In this document: positions 34,401-45,521 of the stretch, piece after piece
Numbering within the stretch: the first letter of the stretch is position 1
Layout: each line of letters starts with the position of its first letter
DNA from: Paracentrotus lividus
Taxonomy: Eukaryota; Echinodermata; Echinoidea; Camarodonta; Echinidae
Reading direction: 5' to 3'
NCBI GenBank assembly: GCA_940671915.1
Contig: CALNVZ010003433.1
Span: 32,155,421-32,219,420, forward strand
Length of the DNA: 64,000 nt
The notes under the pieces: model-generated
What the model saw: the letters and a program-made list of their open reading frames with translations, nothing else
Told to the model about the DNA's origin: nothing
The model's database searches: none
Position numbers and translations under genes: made by a program

Positions 34401-37400
34401 AAGACAGTAAAGAGAGACAAGGGTAACATGAAAGTGAAATCAGCGAGGTCATATAAACTTACCGAAACATGAAGAGGTGTGGACCCAGCATACCCTCTTG
34501 TATTAACATCTACCCCATGATCCAACAGCGCCACCACGACTTCCACGCTCCCGCTCTTTGACGCAACATGTATCGGCGCTACGGATCGACCATCCCGAGA
34601 GTTCGCGAGTTGTGGGATCTGCATGAGTCGTAGTGCTATCTCGTCTGACAGCTGTGAACTACCAGCGGACACGTTATGTAAGGCGGTGTGGCTCTCCTGG
34701 TCTGTCGCGATGGGGTCGGCACGGTGGCGGAGGAGCTCGTCAATAACAGCAAGCGGGTCGTAAGATTCCAGAGCTGTGCCGACTTCATATGGAAATAAAA
34801 TTAAGGGCATGATAGTTGGGAATGTCAACGGAATATTGTTTTGTTTACAGTATATTTATCTTGTATGTGATTCCTTAATGTTGTAAAGTGCATAGAGAAG
34901 CTTTTAGTTATCGTGCGCTAAATATAAATTGGTCATTATTATTATGTTGATCCTTTGTTCTCGATCCCCCTTTCTTCACTCTCTCATTGTACAACATTTA
35001 CACTGTAAACTTAAACTTAAAACTATAATGCTACATCTCAAACAAAGAAGAAAGAGGGGAAAAAGGCCTTTAGAAAATATTGTTACCATCTCTACCGCTC
35101 TTTCTCACTTTCCCAAGGCGTCTATTGATCTATCTCTTTGTTCTTGACTTTACTTACTTGATTCAAATAGTTCCACATCTCTTGTAACCAGTAAGAGAGG
35201 TGTGAATGCATCGCCATTCCTGCAGTTGATGTCCAAGATCTTACTCTCATTCTAAAAAGCAAAAAGAATTGGCAGTCAAAAACATTTTTCATTAAAAACC
35301 TCAGGATATAATTCATCAAATCCTGTTCCCGCTAGATAACCACTATGTGCTTTGTTTTTTTTACCAATATTTGTATAACAACTATTTCCCTGCTTTTTTA
35401 TTAATTTTCAACAATTTTAATAAATTCCATAAGACAAAGGCTCATAAAGAAGGCTTCTAAGGCAAATCACCCAAAGCACACTTAGAGCATTGGCAGTAAA
35501 GGACTATAAATGTTCCATTATATCCCATCAGTACTTTTCTAGATGACATGCTCTTCCATCAGGAATTGACACTATCAGTACAGGATAATGAATGAACTAA
35601 TAAGAAGTCTGACAGTATCTCACCAGTAGTTGTCTCACAACGTGTACATTGCCCTGCCAAGCTGCCTGCAAAAGATGTCTAGGAGAAACACCCTTCCTCA
35701 AGACAGAGTCCAGGAGAAGCTTACGGATCTGCGGATCCTCGGTTAGTTCGAGGACGGTTTCGGTTGCAGAATTCCGAAGTGTCACATCTGCTCCGTACTT
35801 GAGGAGGAGGCGGATGAGCTTGACGTGGCTCTTTATGACGGCCCACATGAGGGCGGTGTTTCCCGTCTCCCTGTCTCTGGCATCGATGTTCACCACCTGG
35901 AAAGGACGAGAATGGTGTACAATGTTTAATGTACATAGTGCAACATCATCATAATGATAGTTGGTAAATTTTCATTTTGATAAATATACTCAAATGCTTT
36001 AAAAAACATTTTCCTTATTATGGCTTTTTAAAAAATATTGTGGGGGCACTTTTAAGGGTTTAAGGGGCTAAATCACCTGTCAATTGGTTCATTGCTTACT
36101 GGTAGAATTACGTCAAATGAACTGTGTGAAGCATGCAAGTTCTTGACTTAAGAAGTTCTGTAGTATCATGTGATGTGTAGTTTTCCAGAGTATATATTTT
36201 ATATTTGTATACAAATGTATATATTTTTTTTACTAACGTAAGTATTCAAGTTCCTTGGCAGTTATCATAAAATTTGAACATGTATCGCGATGTGCGCTTT
36301 TCCAGAATATTTAAAGTTTTTCTTTAAAATATCATCAAGATTTGAGGACATTTTGTAGGGGATATAATTGGCTTGGATCACTAGTCTTACCTCATGACTC
36401 CTCCTTTGGAGAAGGTTTTCAACTCGTTCATAGTCTCCGCTCCGTACCGCCGCCACAAACAGGCTATCACTCTCCCCTCCACCCTGGCTAGAATTGAACA
36501 GCTGCATGGTGAAGTCGTGGTAGGACTTCAGTAGCTGCTTGTTGCGGTGGGACCCAGAGGGGCCCGCGCTGGATAGGGGGCTTGATCCAGAGACTCTCCC
36601 CCTGTGCCCCTGGGGTTGGGTACCTGAAACAAGCAAAATGAGAAAATGTTCTTTGTTAAACTCCAGTTCATGATAGATGTTTTAAATAAACTAAGATTTA
36701 CTCATCTTAAATCAGTCCAGAGTCAAACATTAATATACACCAGCCATTTTATAAAGGAAAAGAAAAGAAATCATGGTTTTGTTAGCTATTTGTTTCCCCC
36801 CAATTTGTCTAAAGATAAATACTAAACTTGTTTTCATAAATGTTTAACCCATTGAGGACTAGAAATGTGTGTTATAGTCAAATCAGCTAGTCTGGAACAT
36901 GGTAAACACTTACACTAAAAAAAAAAAAATAATAATAAAAAAAAAATGCTTGCTACCTGTGTTATCATATCAAAATAAAATCTGTATATCTTTAAACATT
37001 ATTGCCTCAAAGGCAGTAGAATTTACATTGTTCACCACCCCACATCTCTTCTTCTTTCTATACTGTATCTTGCCACCCTCTCCCTGACAATGACAATGAC
37101 AATGACAATGATATTTTATTTCTTGTAACAGCCCCTCATGGGGGCATGGAAGAAATACAATCAAAATCATACAAGTTGTAAATGGCAATATTTGGCATAA
37201 ACATAGAATAATATAGAAAAGAAAAAAAAAGAAGAAAGGAAAAAAAAAAGTAGTAGGAAAGAAGAGGTAGAAGATGAGGAGAGTAAAAAAGAAAAAGAAA
37301 AGAGAAAGAGTACATAGAAAAAATTACATACAAAAAAGAAAAAAATAAACTAACTTGTTTACTGACATTATCACTAACTTACTTGTGCTAAACAGAAATA

Positions 37401-37924
37401 TATGTAACATGAAAAATTTTAAAATCTTGACATAATGATTTTACAAAAACGTGAAAGATCTTTCAACTCTTTGGTTTTCTTAGTGTTGAGTAACATAATC
37501 ATTTTTTTAACATTAGGTCTTTTTCTCTTTCCCTCTGAACCTATCTTCCAGACTACATGTATCTCACCCTTCTTCTCTCAAACATCTCTCAAACATCTCT
37601 CTTTCTCTCTGCCATCAAGTCTCTCTCACTTCATCCTCTTCATCTTCATTTTCTTTTATCTATCTCCTTCTCAACCCATCTCTCTCTTCTCACTTTCTTT
37701 CTCCCTTTCTTTCTCCCTCTCATGCTATTTTGTCTCCCCCTCCTTTATCTTTCTCTCTCTCTCCTCTTATTTTCACACCCCCTTCTCTCTCTGTCTACCC
37801 CTCTCATTTCATCCTCCATATCTAAATGTAGTTCTATCCTCTCCCTCCCTCCCCTATCTCTTCTTCTCTCTCCAACCTTCATCCTTCACTCACCCGAGTT
37901 TGGTCTGATGACTTCAGTTGCCAT
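19783..37924 (-). CDS. MAP3K19: MAP3K19/YSK4-like protein kinase with N-terminal ankyrin repeats
   Basis: 18 coding exons (minus strand): 37924-37894, 36623-36391, 35896-35624, 35251-35158, 34782-34463, 34320-34191, 33609-33466, 33207-33114, 32627-32365, 31933-31846, 31510-31281, 30708-25811, 25495-25349, 24024-23873, 23333-23154, 22668-22477, 21725-21561, 19990-19783. They sum to 7842 bases, 2613 residues plus stop, and every junction has GT/AG and matching phase. Order: ankyrin repeats (about 60-360), disordered linker (360-2300), kinase domain (about 2302-2565), short basic tail. Kinase landmarks are complete: GKGAFG 2309-2314, Lys2330, HRD 2425-2427, DFG 2445-2447, APE 2474-2476. The kinase sequence, including FMQFIPGGSI, QILEGTQYLHEN and [20 protein letters not shown], is closest to vertebrate MAP3K19, as I know that family. 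The role is inferred: phosphorylation of MAP2Ks in stress signalling, with the ankyrin repeats binding a partner. Vertebrate MAP3K19 is about 1.3 thousand residues, so this form is about twice as long. An in-frame ATG at 37954 (weak context) could add ten residues. Confidence 0.92.
20091..21166. mobile_element. 1.08-kb inverted-repeat element in the last intron of the MAP3K19-like gene
   Basis: Ends GGTCGTGTGTTATGAACTCG and its imperfect complement (CACACGGCC end), with a further internal matching block reading TACGCTTTTTGC / GTAACGCAAAAAG. Flanked by ATAG on both sides (20087-20090 and 21167-21170). Two internal diverged repeats (about 20348-20500 and 20571-20705) share TGTACAAAGTCA and TCTCTGCCAAATTTT. 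No ORF of note. The superfamily is not clear. Confidence 0.65.
22871..22970. repeat. (ATC)n microsatellite in intron 15
   Basis: CATCAT/CACCAC tandem units between kinase exons 15 and 16. Confidence 0.9.
23680..23840. repeat. (ATC)n/(ACC)n microsatellite in intron 14
   Basis: About 150 bases of CATCATCAT and CACCACCAC, between kinase exons 14 and 15. The short Met/Val-rich frame on the minus strand is only a translation of this repeat. Confidence 0.9.
25069..25200. repeat. Long imperfect hairpin in intron 13
   Basis: Two arms of about 60 bases (AAGTTTAGTGAAAATTA side and TAATTTTCCACTAAGCTT side) fold around the palindromic centre GGGGCTTCGCCCC at about 25127-25139. It sits between exons 13 and 14 of the kinase gene. 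Probably a foldback repeat remnant. Confidence 0.6.
25811..30708 (-). CDS. MAP3K19: Giant 4.9-kb exon 12 of the MAP3K19-like gene (disordered linker)
   Basis: 4898 bases with no stop, acceptor ACACAG ending at 30709 and donor GTGAGC at 25810. It encodes residues about 634-2266, almost all low complexity: Lys, Ser, Thr, Pro and Asp/Glu rich. Acidic clusters (DDDDSSESDFENED region, near 28940-29010) alternate with a Gly/Lys/Arg block with a duplicated RVGSGG motif (near 27400-27560). No catalytic domain is visible. The many Ser/Thr-Pro sites and basic stretches suggest a regulated scaffold. Length is intact, so it is under coding constraint. The long opposite-strand ORFs here are by-products of its composition. 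Confidence 0.92.
31281..33609 (-). CDS. MAP3K19: Linker exons 7-11 of the MAP3K19-like gene
   Basis: Exons 33609-33466, 33207-33114, 32627-32365, 31933-31846 and 31510-31281. They encode a Pro/Ser/Arg-rich linker between the ankyrin and giant exons. Exon 8 encodes a charged helix with KAVLDEEQMLKDIEAGRF, possibly a short coiled coil. Exon 9 is Pro/Thr/Arg-rich with a basic PRRSLTF segment. Exon 11 is Ser/His-rich. Phases run 1-1-2-1-2-1 without a break, which is the main support for these small exons. Confidence 0.85.
34191..36623 (-). CDS. MAP3K19: Ankyrin-repeat exons (exons 2-6) of the MAP3K19-like gene
   Basis: Five exons: 36623-36391, 35896-35624, 35251-35158, 34782-34463 and 34320-34191. 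They encode about seven ankyrin-type repeats, residues about 60-360. Recognisable repeat cores are TGNTALMWAVIKSHVKLIRL with LLKYGADV, RHLLQAAWQGNVHVVRQLL, SHTALHNV, APIHVASKSGSVEVVVALLD, GSTPLHVS with AGQTQVANTLLNHGAD, and DSGNTAVDVAKT. Exon 2 also encodes a Ser/Gly-rich N-terminus (residues 11-60). Exons 4 and 5 splice in phase 1, the others mostly in phase 0, so repeats are not one per exon. Confidence 0.9.
37076..37110. repeat. (TGACAA)n short tandem repeat
   Basis: About four TGACAA units in intron 1 of the kinase gene, followed by a T-rich segment; this could be the 3' tail of a retroposed element. Confidence 0.6.
37500..37885. repeat. Polypyrimidine (CT-rich) tract in intron 1 of the MAP3K19-like gene
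   Basis: About 380 bases almost purely C and T on the + strand, so GA-rich on the sense strand of the gene, directly downstream of the first coding exon's donor. It produces spurious Ser/Leu/Phe-rich ORFs. It may form triplex or regulatory GA-factor sites, which is inference. Confidence 0.75.
37894..37924 (-). CDS. MAP3K19: First coding exon of the MAP3K19-like gene
   Basis: Encodes MATEVIRPNS plus the first base of a split glycine, then a GTGAGT donor (37893). The ATG has G at -3 and G at +4. Another in-frame ATG lies ten codons upstream (37954) in poor context, and an in-frame TAA (37990-37988) closes the frame above, so translation must start in this exon. A likely acceptor (CTGCAG ending at 38033) begins the exon, so a further non-coding exon lies upstream. 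Confidence 0.75.
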
Positions 37925-38000
37925 GGCAGTGGAGGAAGGGCGGTAGGAATACATTGAAGGAGTCTTGGAGGAGACTAGCCAGGGTGTTTATCGTTTCCAT
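37914..38000 (-). other. Upstream ORF overlapping the MAP3K19-like start codon
   Basis: The ATG at 38000 has a strong context (A at -3, G at +4) and opens a 28-codon frame, different from the main one, whose TGA lies at 37916-37914, 11 bases past the first base of the main ATG (37924). If present in the mature leader it would reduce translation of the kinase. Whether the leader includes it is inferred from the acceptor at 38033. Confidence 0.5.
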
Positions 38001-38040
38001 GGTGACCGGTGATCACAGTGGAGGCTCAGCACCTGCAGGG

Positions 38041-39498
38041 GTAACACAAGAATGCAAGTATATTATCAAATTAATGTGCATCAAGTACATATTAACACCA
38101 TGATTCACCAATCCATTCAAACATACAACATGTAGTACTAGAAAATACTATAAGAGGTTTTACATTTATAGCCTACCCAATTTCACAGAAGTACATTGTA
38201 CCTACAAAAGTGCTTTTTACATTCACAATTAAAAAAGACAGCTTGAAGGATGAAACAAACTGGAATAAGGCCATGAAAGTGTTAACGTTTCTTTTCCATC
38301 ACATTTACATGTAAATGCAAACTACACAAACATTATTAATTAAATGAATTTACATGATATCACACACATAAAAATCCCTTCAAATTAGATTACGAGACAT
38401 ATCAATTCATTAAAAAAAAAATTAATTCTTAATCATACATGTACTGCAGATCTCATAAAACAATTCACAAAATTGAGAATAAAACTCATTTTAATTAGCT
38501 CTGGATATATTTTTAAATGTAGCAATTTATTTGAAAGCAAGATAAACACAGACCTCGATCAAACTGTGAATCTCACAAAGAATGAAAAACTTGTGCATAC
38601 TGTACATATTTTTTAAAAATTCACTTTTCTGAACCTGAATACATATTTTCTGAGGAAAAATAGAAAATGCCATAGGTGTAATACTGTCCAGCATCACTCT
38701 GCTGCCTGCAGTGATATATGCTCAATATCATGTAAATTCATGCTGTGAAAAGGGTAATGTGATATTCTATCAGAAATTTGTGGAATTTGAATTATTTTCC
38801 CAGAAATACTAGCACTAATTCATTTCTACACATACAATGCACACTGACATCTATAGATGAAGTCACACAGATGTAGTCAATGACTGTTAGGCCTATATTG
38901 CAGCTTATATGGGTATCAGTTTAAATAATGATTTGGCACAATTTTCTACAATTTTCTACAAAAAAGTATTGCATATATGTACATGCAGGCCTACAGTGTT
39001 TATTTGCTACTAATATATTCTACAGTTCAAACAAAAGTAAATCATTATTTCCCCACTTGTTTCCCTGTACAAATGTAGACGAGCTACATGTACATGTAGG
39101 TGTTTGATAGGAGTACCTCCTTCGACACCTCCCCCCCCCACCCCCCCCCCTTTAAAAATAAAAAATAAATTTTAAAAAAAATGGGGAGAAAAGGAACAAA
39201 AACAAAAACAAGTTCAGATGCTGGGATATTTATTTCACTGATATATTACACATACAAAAAAAAAAAAAAAAAAATCTCCAAAAGAACCTGATCATTTGAA
39301 TTTTCCTGTACTACATGTACATTTATTTACATGATGAAAACCAGGACAGTTTGAACTAGTCTAACACATGCACAGTTCAGACCCCACAACATAGGCCTGT
39401 GTGGGTCGGTAGACTTATTGCTTTGTGTTAAAAAGACACTGCACAAATTAAAGTAAGGACATGCAATCGTGTGCAACTGACTTTTTTCATTTATTATA
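38041..39498. other. Upstream region of the MAP3K19-like gene, no gene seen
   Basis: AT-rich, with TACATGTA words and homopolymer runs (C-rich 39121-39150, A-run near 39257). A non-coding first exon and promoter of the kinase gene may lie here or further right but cannot be pinpointed. Confidence 0.4.
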
Positions 39499-40342
39499 CC
39501 GAGTGAGTCAAAAAAAACTTTACACCTAGAAAAATGTCAATAAAAAGAAAATCAATTCATAAACCCCAAATTATTTTACATATTCTGAAAGAGTAACTCC
39601 TCCGGCATCGTCTGGTACCATTTTTGTGTGGTATGTCTTTGCGCTTGGATGAACACGACGCATTGTTTGAGAACATGTCAATTTCGAATTGTGCCAGAAT
39701 GGGAGTAAAATCAAAACAACAAAGAGCTAGAAAAAAGCAACTTCATCCTGATTAAAATAGCATATCTTTTTAACGAAAATGTCTTCCGCTTGATTAAATG
39801 GCAGGGTTGTTGTTACACATATTGACTACATTTTGTATGAAAATTAGATTGACTCGTGAAGTAATGCACGAATGAGTACACATTAAAGACTAAATTGCCA
39901 CTGACAGACCAAAAAAGGCCTCCTAATACTTTCGAAAAGTGATTATTTTGTCTTTGACGTGTGCTCACTCATGCCTGGCTCCACAGATCTATCTAATTTT
40001 CATACAAAATGTAGTCTATATGTGTAACAACAACCCTGCCAAGTTATTAAGCGGAAGACATTTTCGTTAAAAAGTTATGCTACTTTAATCAGGATGAAGT
40101 TGCTGTTTTCTAGCTTTTTATTGTTTTGATTTTACTCCCATTCTGGCACAATTCGAAATTGACATGTTCGCAAACAATGCTTCGTGTTCATCCAAGCGTA
40201 AAGACATACCACACAAAAATGGTATCAGAAGATGCGGGAGGAGTTACTCTTTCAGAATATGTAAAAAAAAATTGGGGTTTATAAATTGGTTTTCTTTTTA
40301 TTGACATTTTTATAGGTGTAAAGTTTTTTTTTACTCACTCGG
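39499..40342. mobile_element. Foldback TA-flanked element (mariner-like)
   Basis: Two arms of about 355 bases, 39499-39857 and 39985-40342, are near-perfect inverted copies around a loop of about 130 bases. Termini CCGAGTGAGT / ACTCACTCGG are bordered by TA (39497-39498, 40343-40344). It has no transposase; TA flanks fit the mariner/Tc1 group. Confidence 0.8.
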
Positions 40343-41261
40343 TATAAAATATGAGTAAAATGATACTTATTCTGAGAAGGTATATTTAAGAACCCTGTAT
40401 CTAAAAGTGACCAAAAGACCACTGTACATACTGAGTAGCATTCCTTATTGTAGACCTACAGTGTAAAATATATGTTTAGTTTGACCTTGTGGTAATAACG
40501 TTTTGTTTGATGTATCTATTCTTCAAACTTGCCTTGATTGATGGGTCTGCAAACACAGACTATACCACTTGGAATCCTTACAATAGGATGAGTAAGCTAG
40601 ACCAATCTACATGACAATGAAGCAGAGTGTATAACTAAGCCCCTCATTCAATGTTTGATAGTAAACAAAGCCCTTACAACCCCAGTCACATTTACCACCT
40701 CTAACCAGTACAAAACATGCACAAGCACTACAATGTATGTGTGAGCATGTTATAATGGATTGTTTAGATGGGTACAGGAAGAGTACATTGTTCAATTGTA
40801 AATGTAACTGTTCGGTGGAAAAGACACATTTTGTAAAACGTCCCATGTTCTCATAGTAAGCTTGGAAATTGAAGGCAAACAAAATGAAAAACTCAAAATG
40901 AAACAGAGGGGTTTACAGTGTAAAGTTGATACATATATGTAGAAATGTATGTAATGGTTCTTATCTTAGCCAGAGAATAGGATAATTATCTTTTAGATAT
41001 TTAATGTCAACCTACATGTACATTGTTGTAGTCTGTGGTATGACTGAGGTTTATTAAAAAGAGTAGTTGTGTCTTTCTTACAGAATCTCTGAAGGACTAT
41101 GGATTCTTACCAAAACTAATATGGGGGCATGAACTAAGGAGATGAGCAAACATTGGGAAAAGAATGATCCAGGACTGTGTTTAATTTGTTGGTGTCCCTA
41201 AAAAATTATCACTACAGTACACCAGGGACGTGTCTCCTCTCATGTCCCTGCTTACACATAG

Positions 41262-41431
41262 CAGGGGCCGCGGAGCAGGGGGGGCTGGGGGGGCTGCAGC
41301 CCCCCCCCACTTTTTTCAGCCAACGTGTACAAAAATGCAAAAATGACCATACATTTGTGATTTTTAGCCTGTTCAGCCCCCCCCACTTTCGGCTCAGCCC
41401 CTCCACTTTCAAAAATGCTCCGCGGCCCCTG
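41262..41431. mobile_element. Short hAT-type MITE
   Basis: 170 bp with 16-bp perfect ends CAGGGGCCGCGGAGCA / TGCTCCGCGGCCCCTG. CATAG repeats on both flanks (41257-41261, 41432-41436). CAGGGG ends suit hAT, although hAT normally leaves an 8-bp duplication and only 5 bp match here. Internal G- and C-runs make it foldable. Confidence 0.7.
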
Positions 41432-41436
41432 CATAG

Positions 41437-42784
41437 CAATGTGTGTTCAGTGAACATATTTTAAATATGACTCTAATATGTATCTTACGTTCTTTCTTAA
41501 TTACTTGCATTTACCTCCTCTCAAGAACGGATGGGCTGAAGTCGAATGGATTAATATTCTAAAGATTTTATACATAAAATGTTTAGGTTGTTCCTAATTT
41601 ATTAAAAAATAACCTGCTTCTTTTCCCCACAATGTAAATCAGTCCCAATATTACTTTATTTTCATGGTTGAATAAATAAATAAATTGAACCTACATGTAC
41701 AAAACATACTTTATCCTCTGTTTTGCATTGTATTACTTGAAGCAACTTAAACGCTCAGCTCACAGCACAGTTCACTTGCTTTCAAGAGGTTCAGTCAGAA
41801 ATATTATCCAGGACATATCCAAAAATATTTCCTCTCCCCTTCTACAGATGTATGTAAGAAACTCCACAAAGTATCACAGAAAATTCCCAGGGTCAGTGTA
41901 CAGTACCCAGAAGCAGGCTTCCAGAATGCATTAATTATGGCACACTGACATTTTCAAGGTCAGTTTTAAATATGAATGTCATATCCAAGTATATCAGAAA
42001 ATATTTCCCTCCTCGTCAATTTCGTTGTCACACAAAATACAGGGTCAGTGCACAATGAAGATGCAGACCTACAGAAGATGATATAGAGTCAGAGTCTGAA
42101 GAAAATTGCACATAGGCCAATCAATTCATATCTCACCGCGCCCCACAGCTCCCAAACAAAGGCACGTGCAACTCAGTGATGAACACCCATGGCCTTGCAG
42201 ACAGAGATATGAATATTCAGAAGGAATTCTATTCGATAGGCTATAGCAGTCTGCCCCACCGGATGCCCTAGTGTCCCATTACAAAAATGATCTGAGAGCA
42301 ATTAGCAGGAGAGAGAGAGACCAGGGGGTTGGAGGAGATATAGACAGAGAGGGAGAGCATATCATTTCAATGTATGTAGTATGGGATAATGAGAATGAGC
42401 AGAAAAGTGAAGGGAGGCAAAAGTGAAGGGGGGCAATTTCATGAGTGATAAAAGGAAATAGAGCAAAATGAAGAAGGCAAAAGGGAAGGAAAAAACATGC
42501 TGACAGACTTCAATGATGAAATTTTGAAAATGTGAGATAAGGGAGAAAAAACACAATATCTAAAAATATAATGTATTCAAATTGAGGGAGATTAGAATTG
42601 AGTCTTTGTGCATCACATAGACCTGTACATACACTGTACATGTGCAAATTGTACAAGTACGTACCGGTACATGCAATCTTGTAATTTGGCAATTGAAAAT
42701 GAAAATAATAAGTTTTATGGGCTTTTATATATATGGGGAGAGAGAAATTGAGAGAGAGAGAGAGAAATAGAGAGAGAGAGAAAT

Positions 42785-42817
<33 letters not shown>

Positions 42818-45180
42818 TAGAGACAGAGAGGAGGGTGGAGAGGAGGAGGAAGAGGAGGGGAGATATTTGGTATTGAAGGGGAGGAAGCATCACCATCTGG
42901 TGAGTGATCAATGAGGGACAGATGGACAATACACAAGTCATCTCATTAGCATAGATGCTTTCATTGATGAATGAGATGGATAGTCTACATGATCCAGACT
43001 TACATGTACATACATTCACATACAATTCTGTTATCTTTAATTATTTGTTTACATACCAGGAGCACCATGTGAGGATGCACATGCCTTCATAAACAGTGCT
43101 GTACTGTACATGTTTTTCTTATGCACCCAGGCCATCATGCTGGTCCTGTTCATTTTTTTGTTCTCCCTCAACGTACATGTACACTATGTATGTTTTGTAA
43201 TATGTACATGTTCATACATTTGTACATGTACATGTGCACGTTACTTGTATTTTTTTTAAAATTAATAAATGGTGGAATGTATATGTACGCACATGCAGAT
43301 CTATAGATCTGTGCATTGTTTTGCTTTCAACAACTCTTTCATTACACAGATCCAAAAAGAGTTTACAAGGGAACACAATGAATCATGAGATTTGTTCCAG
43401 GCTAGCTATTAAAAGTACAAATGTAAGTATGAATATTGTAAAGCTCATCTCGTCGTTTATTGGATAAAATCCATGGTTTAGAGAAGCATAACCTATCATT
43501 TCATCCCATCCAAAACTTTTGCTAGATAACAAAGAATCAATAAACAACATTTGCACACTGTCATTGTATTGAAAATTATATTGTTGTGGAATAAAATACG
43601 TATACACCCTGGAGTATACTGAAGTGGGTAAAAATTATAACTTTGTAAAATAAACCTGATCGTTTTGGTAACAAAAAAGGAATCATCATAAATTTTTCAT
43701 ATTATCTAACTTTGAATCCAACTCCCAAAACTATACAACAGCGTTATTGCCTTTACTGAATTCAAATTAGAGTCTGACTTTGCAGACTAGTGATTGTATG
43801 GTGGGGCCAAGATATTATTTTTCCCCCATTTTTGATAATAGTACCCTATTAATTGTAGGCATAAAAGGAGGTCATATCAGTACCTTTAAAAGGAATTTAG
43901 TTTATAAAAAAATAAATCCTCGTTACATGTACATGTAGATAGGTCCCCTGTTATTTCCTGCTCTTTCATCTCATGTGCAGTGGATTTATTTCCTTGAACC
44001 ATTTATATACAATGTGTAGGCCTACACTGTTCAATGTGATTGCAAATCATAAACATTCAAAGATTTAGAATATTTGAGAGGTATTGTGTTAATGAATTAC
44101 GATGACTTATATATGTACTGTGTTTATCTTCATAGTTTACAAAAATGAATTTGAATTGATTCTCTCTTTCTTCAGCCTCAGACTGAAAATTGTGATACAA
44201 AATTTGAAGGGAAAAAACAAAAAATAATCAATATTTGCAGTATGTAATTAATTTCTTTGCCTAAGCTGTGTTCCAATTTATCCCTACATTGCGATATTGG
44301 ATCAAAGAGTGAAAAACAAATTTGTTAAAAATTTTCTTTTTACCAGGAAACCTCTATAAAAAGACATTTATAGCCTTACATGTAATATGGCAGGTGAAAA
44401 CAACAGGAGGACTGACTCCTGACATGAAGACAAAAACAGAAATTTCCTCTCATACACATGTACAGTACATGAAAAGTATGTTTGTAACAACATGCCCCAA
44501 AGACAGAAAGAACAAATACTTACATCTTTAATACAGACAAAATGTATCCAAGTATCAAAACTGTTTGGCACCAAACAAAAATCCAAATTTTCAAGCAAAT
44601 CAAAAGAAAGTTTGAGACAGTGGAAGGTGGAACCAGTTCTTTACTTCACAACTCTTTAAGCATCCAGCTAAAAATGTGTGAATGATGATAGCAGGACACA
44701 GTTGAAGTTTGTAAACTTCATTGTTGAGTCATTGGATAGAAGAGCCTTCTTAAAAAGGCCCTGAACTTGTAGGTATTCTTGAACTTGCTACACAAAGGCC
44801 TTGGGTTTTTACGATGACCCTGACAATTACAACCCAAATGCTGTGATTATTATTTGGTGTGTGTGCACATGATAATGAGGTAAACAAGGAGGAAGTGGGG
44901 TGGGGGTACTTCACCCATTGTGTGGGTTGTAAATTATATGGGTGACTACAAACAAATCAATAGGCAGGATATTGTTGGTTATATCAGGTGTCCTGTCTCT
45001 ATTTTAAAAAAATGGTAAACTAAACTATACCATATTTTTGTTTGCTTTTGTTTTTGTTTTGCAATTTTGACAGAGTCCCCCCCCCCCCGCGTTCATGCAT
45101 CAATTTCATTATCAAACTGTTCCTTCTCGAATTTATAAACCGCTTCGTTCAGATATGCCAAAATAGCATCTCCACTCAGG
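41437..45180. other. No gene seen
   Basis: AT-rich sequence with short unsupported ORFs only. A (GA)n block lies at 42735-42840 and many TACATGTA palindromes occur, densest near 43165-43240. Confidence 0.45.
42735..42840. repeat. (GA)n microsatellite
   Basis: About 100 bases of GAGAGA with GAAATA interruptions. It explains the Ser/Leu-rich minus-strand frame across it. Confidence 0.9.
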
Positions 45181-45400
45181 CGGTGACATCTACACAGAGC
45201 GACCAAGCCCGAGGGGGACGACAGGTAATCCGAGGGGGAGAAGTGTGGAGCGGGTTTATCCCCCCTCCAACGGTATGACTTTTGCATTTTGGGACTTTAA
45301 CTTGTGATTGCATTCCTGGATGGGGGGGGGAATGAAAAAAATAAAAAATAAAAAATAAAAAATCGCAAATCCGATTTAAATCTCAGGGATATCACCCCTG
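45180..45400. mobile_element. Truncated element related to the core at 48799-49235
   Basis: Shares TTTTGCATTTTGGGACTTTA, an A-rich run, CGCAAATCCGATTTAAAT and the terminus ATATCACCCCTG (ends 45400) with the core of the composite at 48799-49235. The CAGGGGTGATAT start was not found, so the left end seems lost. Confidence 0.55.
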
Positions 45401-45521
45401 TGCCATACAATGTAAATGTTGGTGTTACCAAATGTTCTCAGAATTACAATTTAGGCCCTACACTGGCCTACCCTGACAAAGGAACCACATAGCAAGTTGT
45501 TCTCAACGAAAGAGATGTTAA

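Noticed and set aside
37435..37946. Ser/Leu/Phe-rich plus-strand ORFs of 129-157 codons
   Set aside because: Direct translation of a polypyrimidine tract in an intron.
42510..43025. 171-codon minus-strand ORF
   Set aside because: Mostly translation of a (GA)n microsatellite; no domain.
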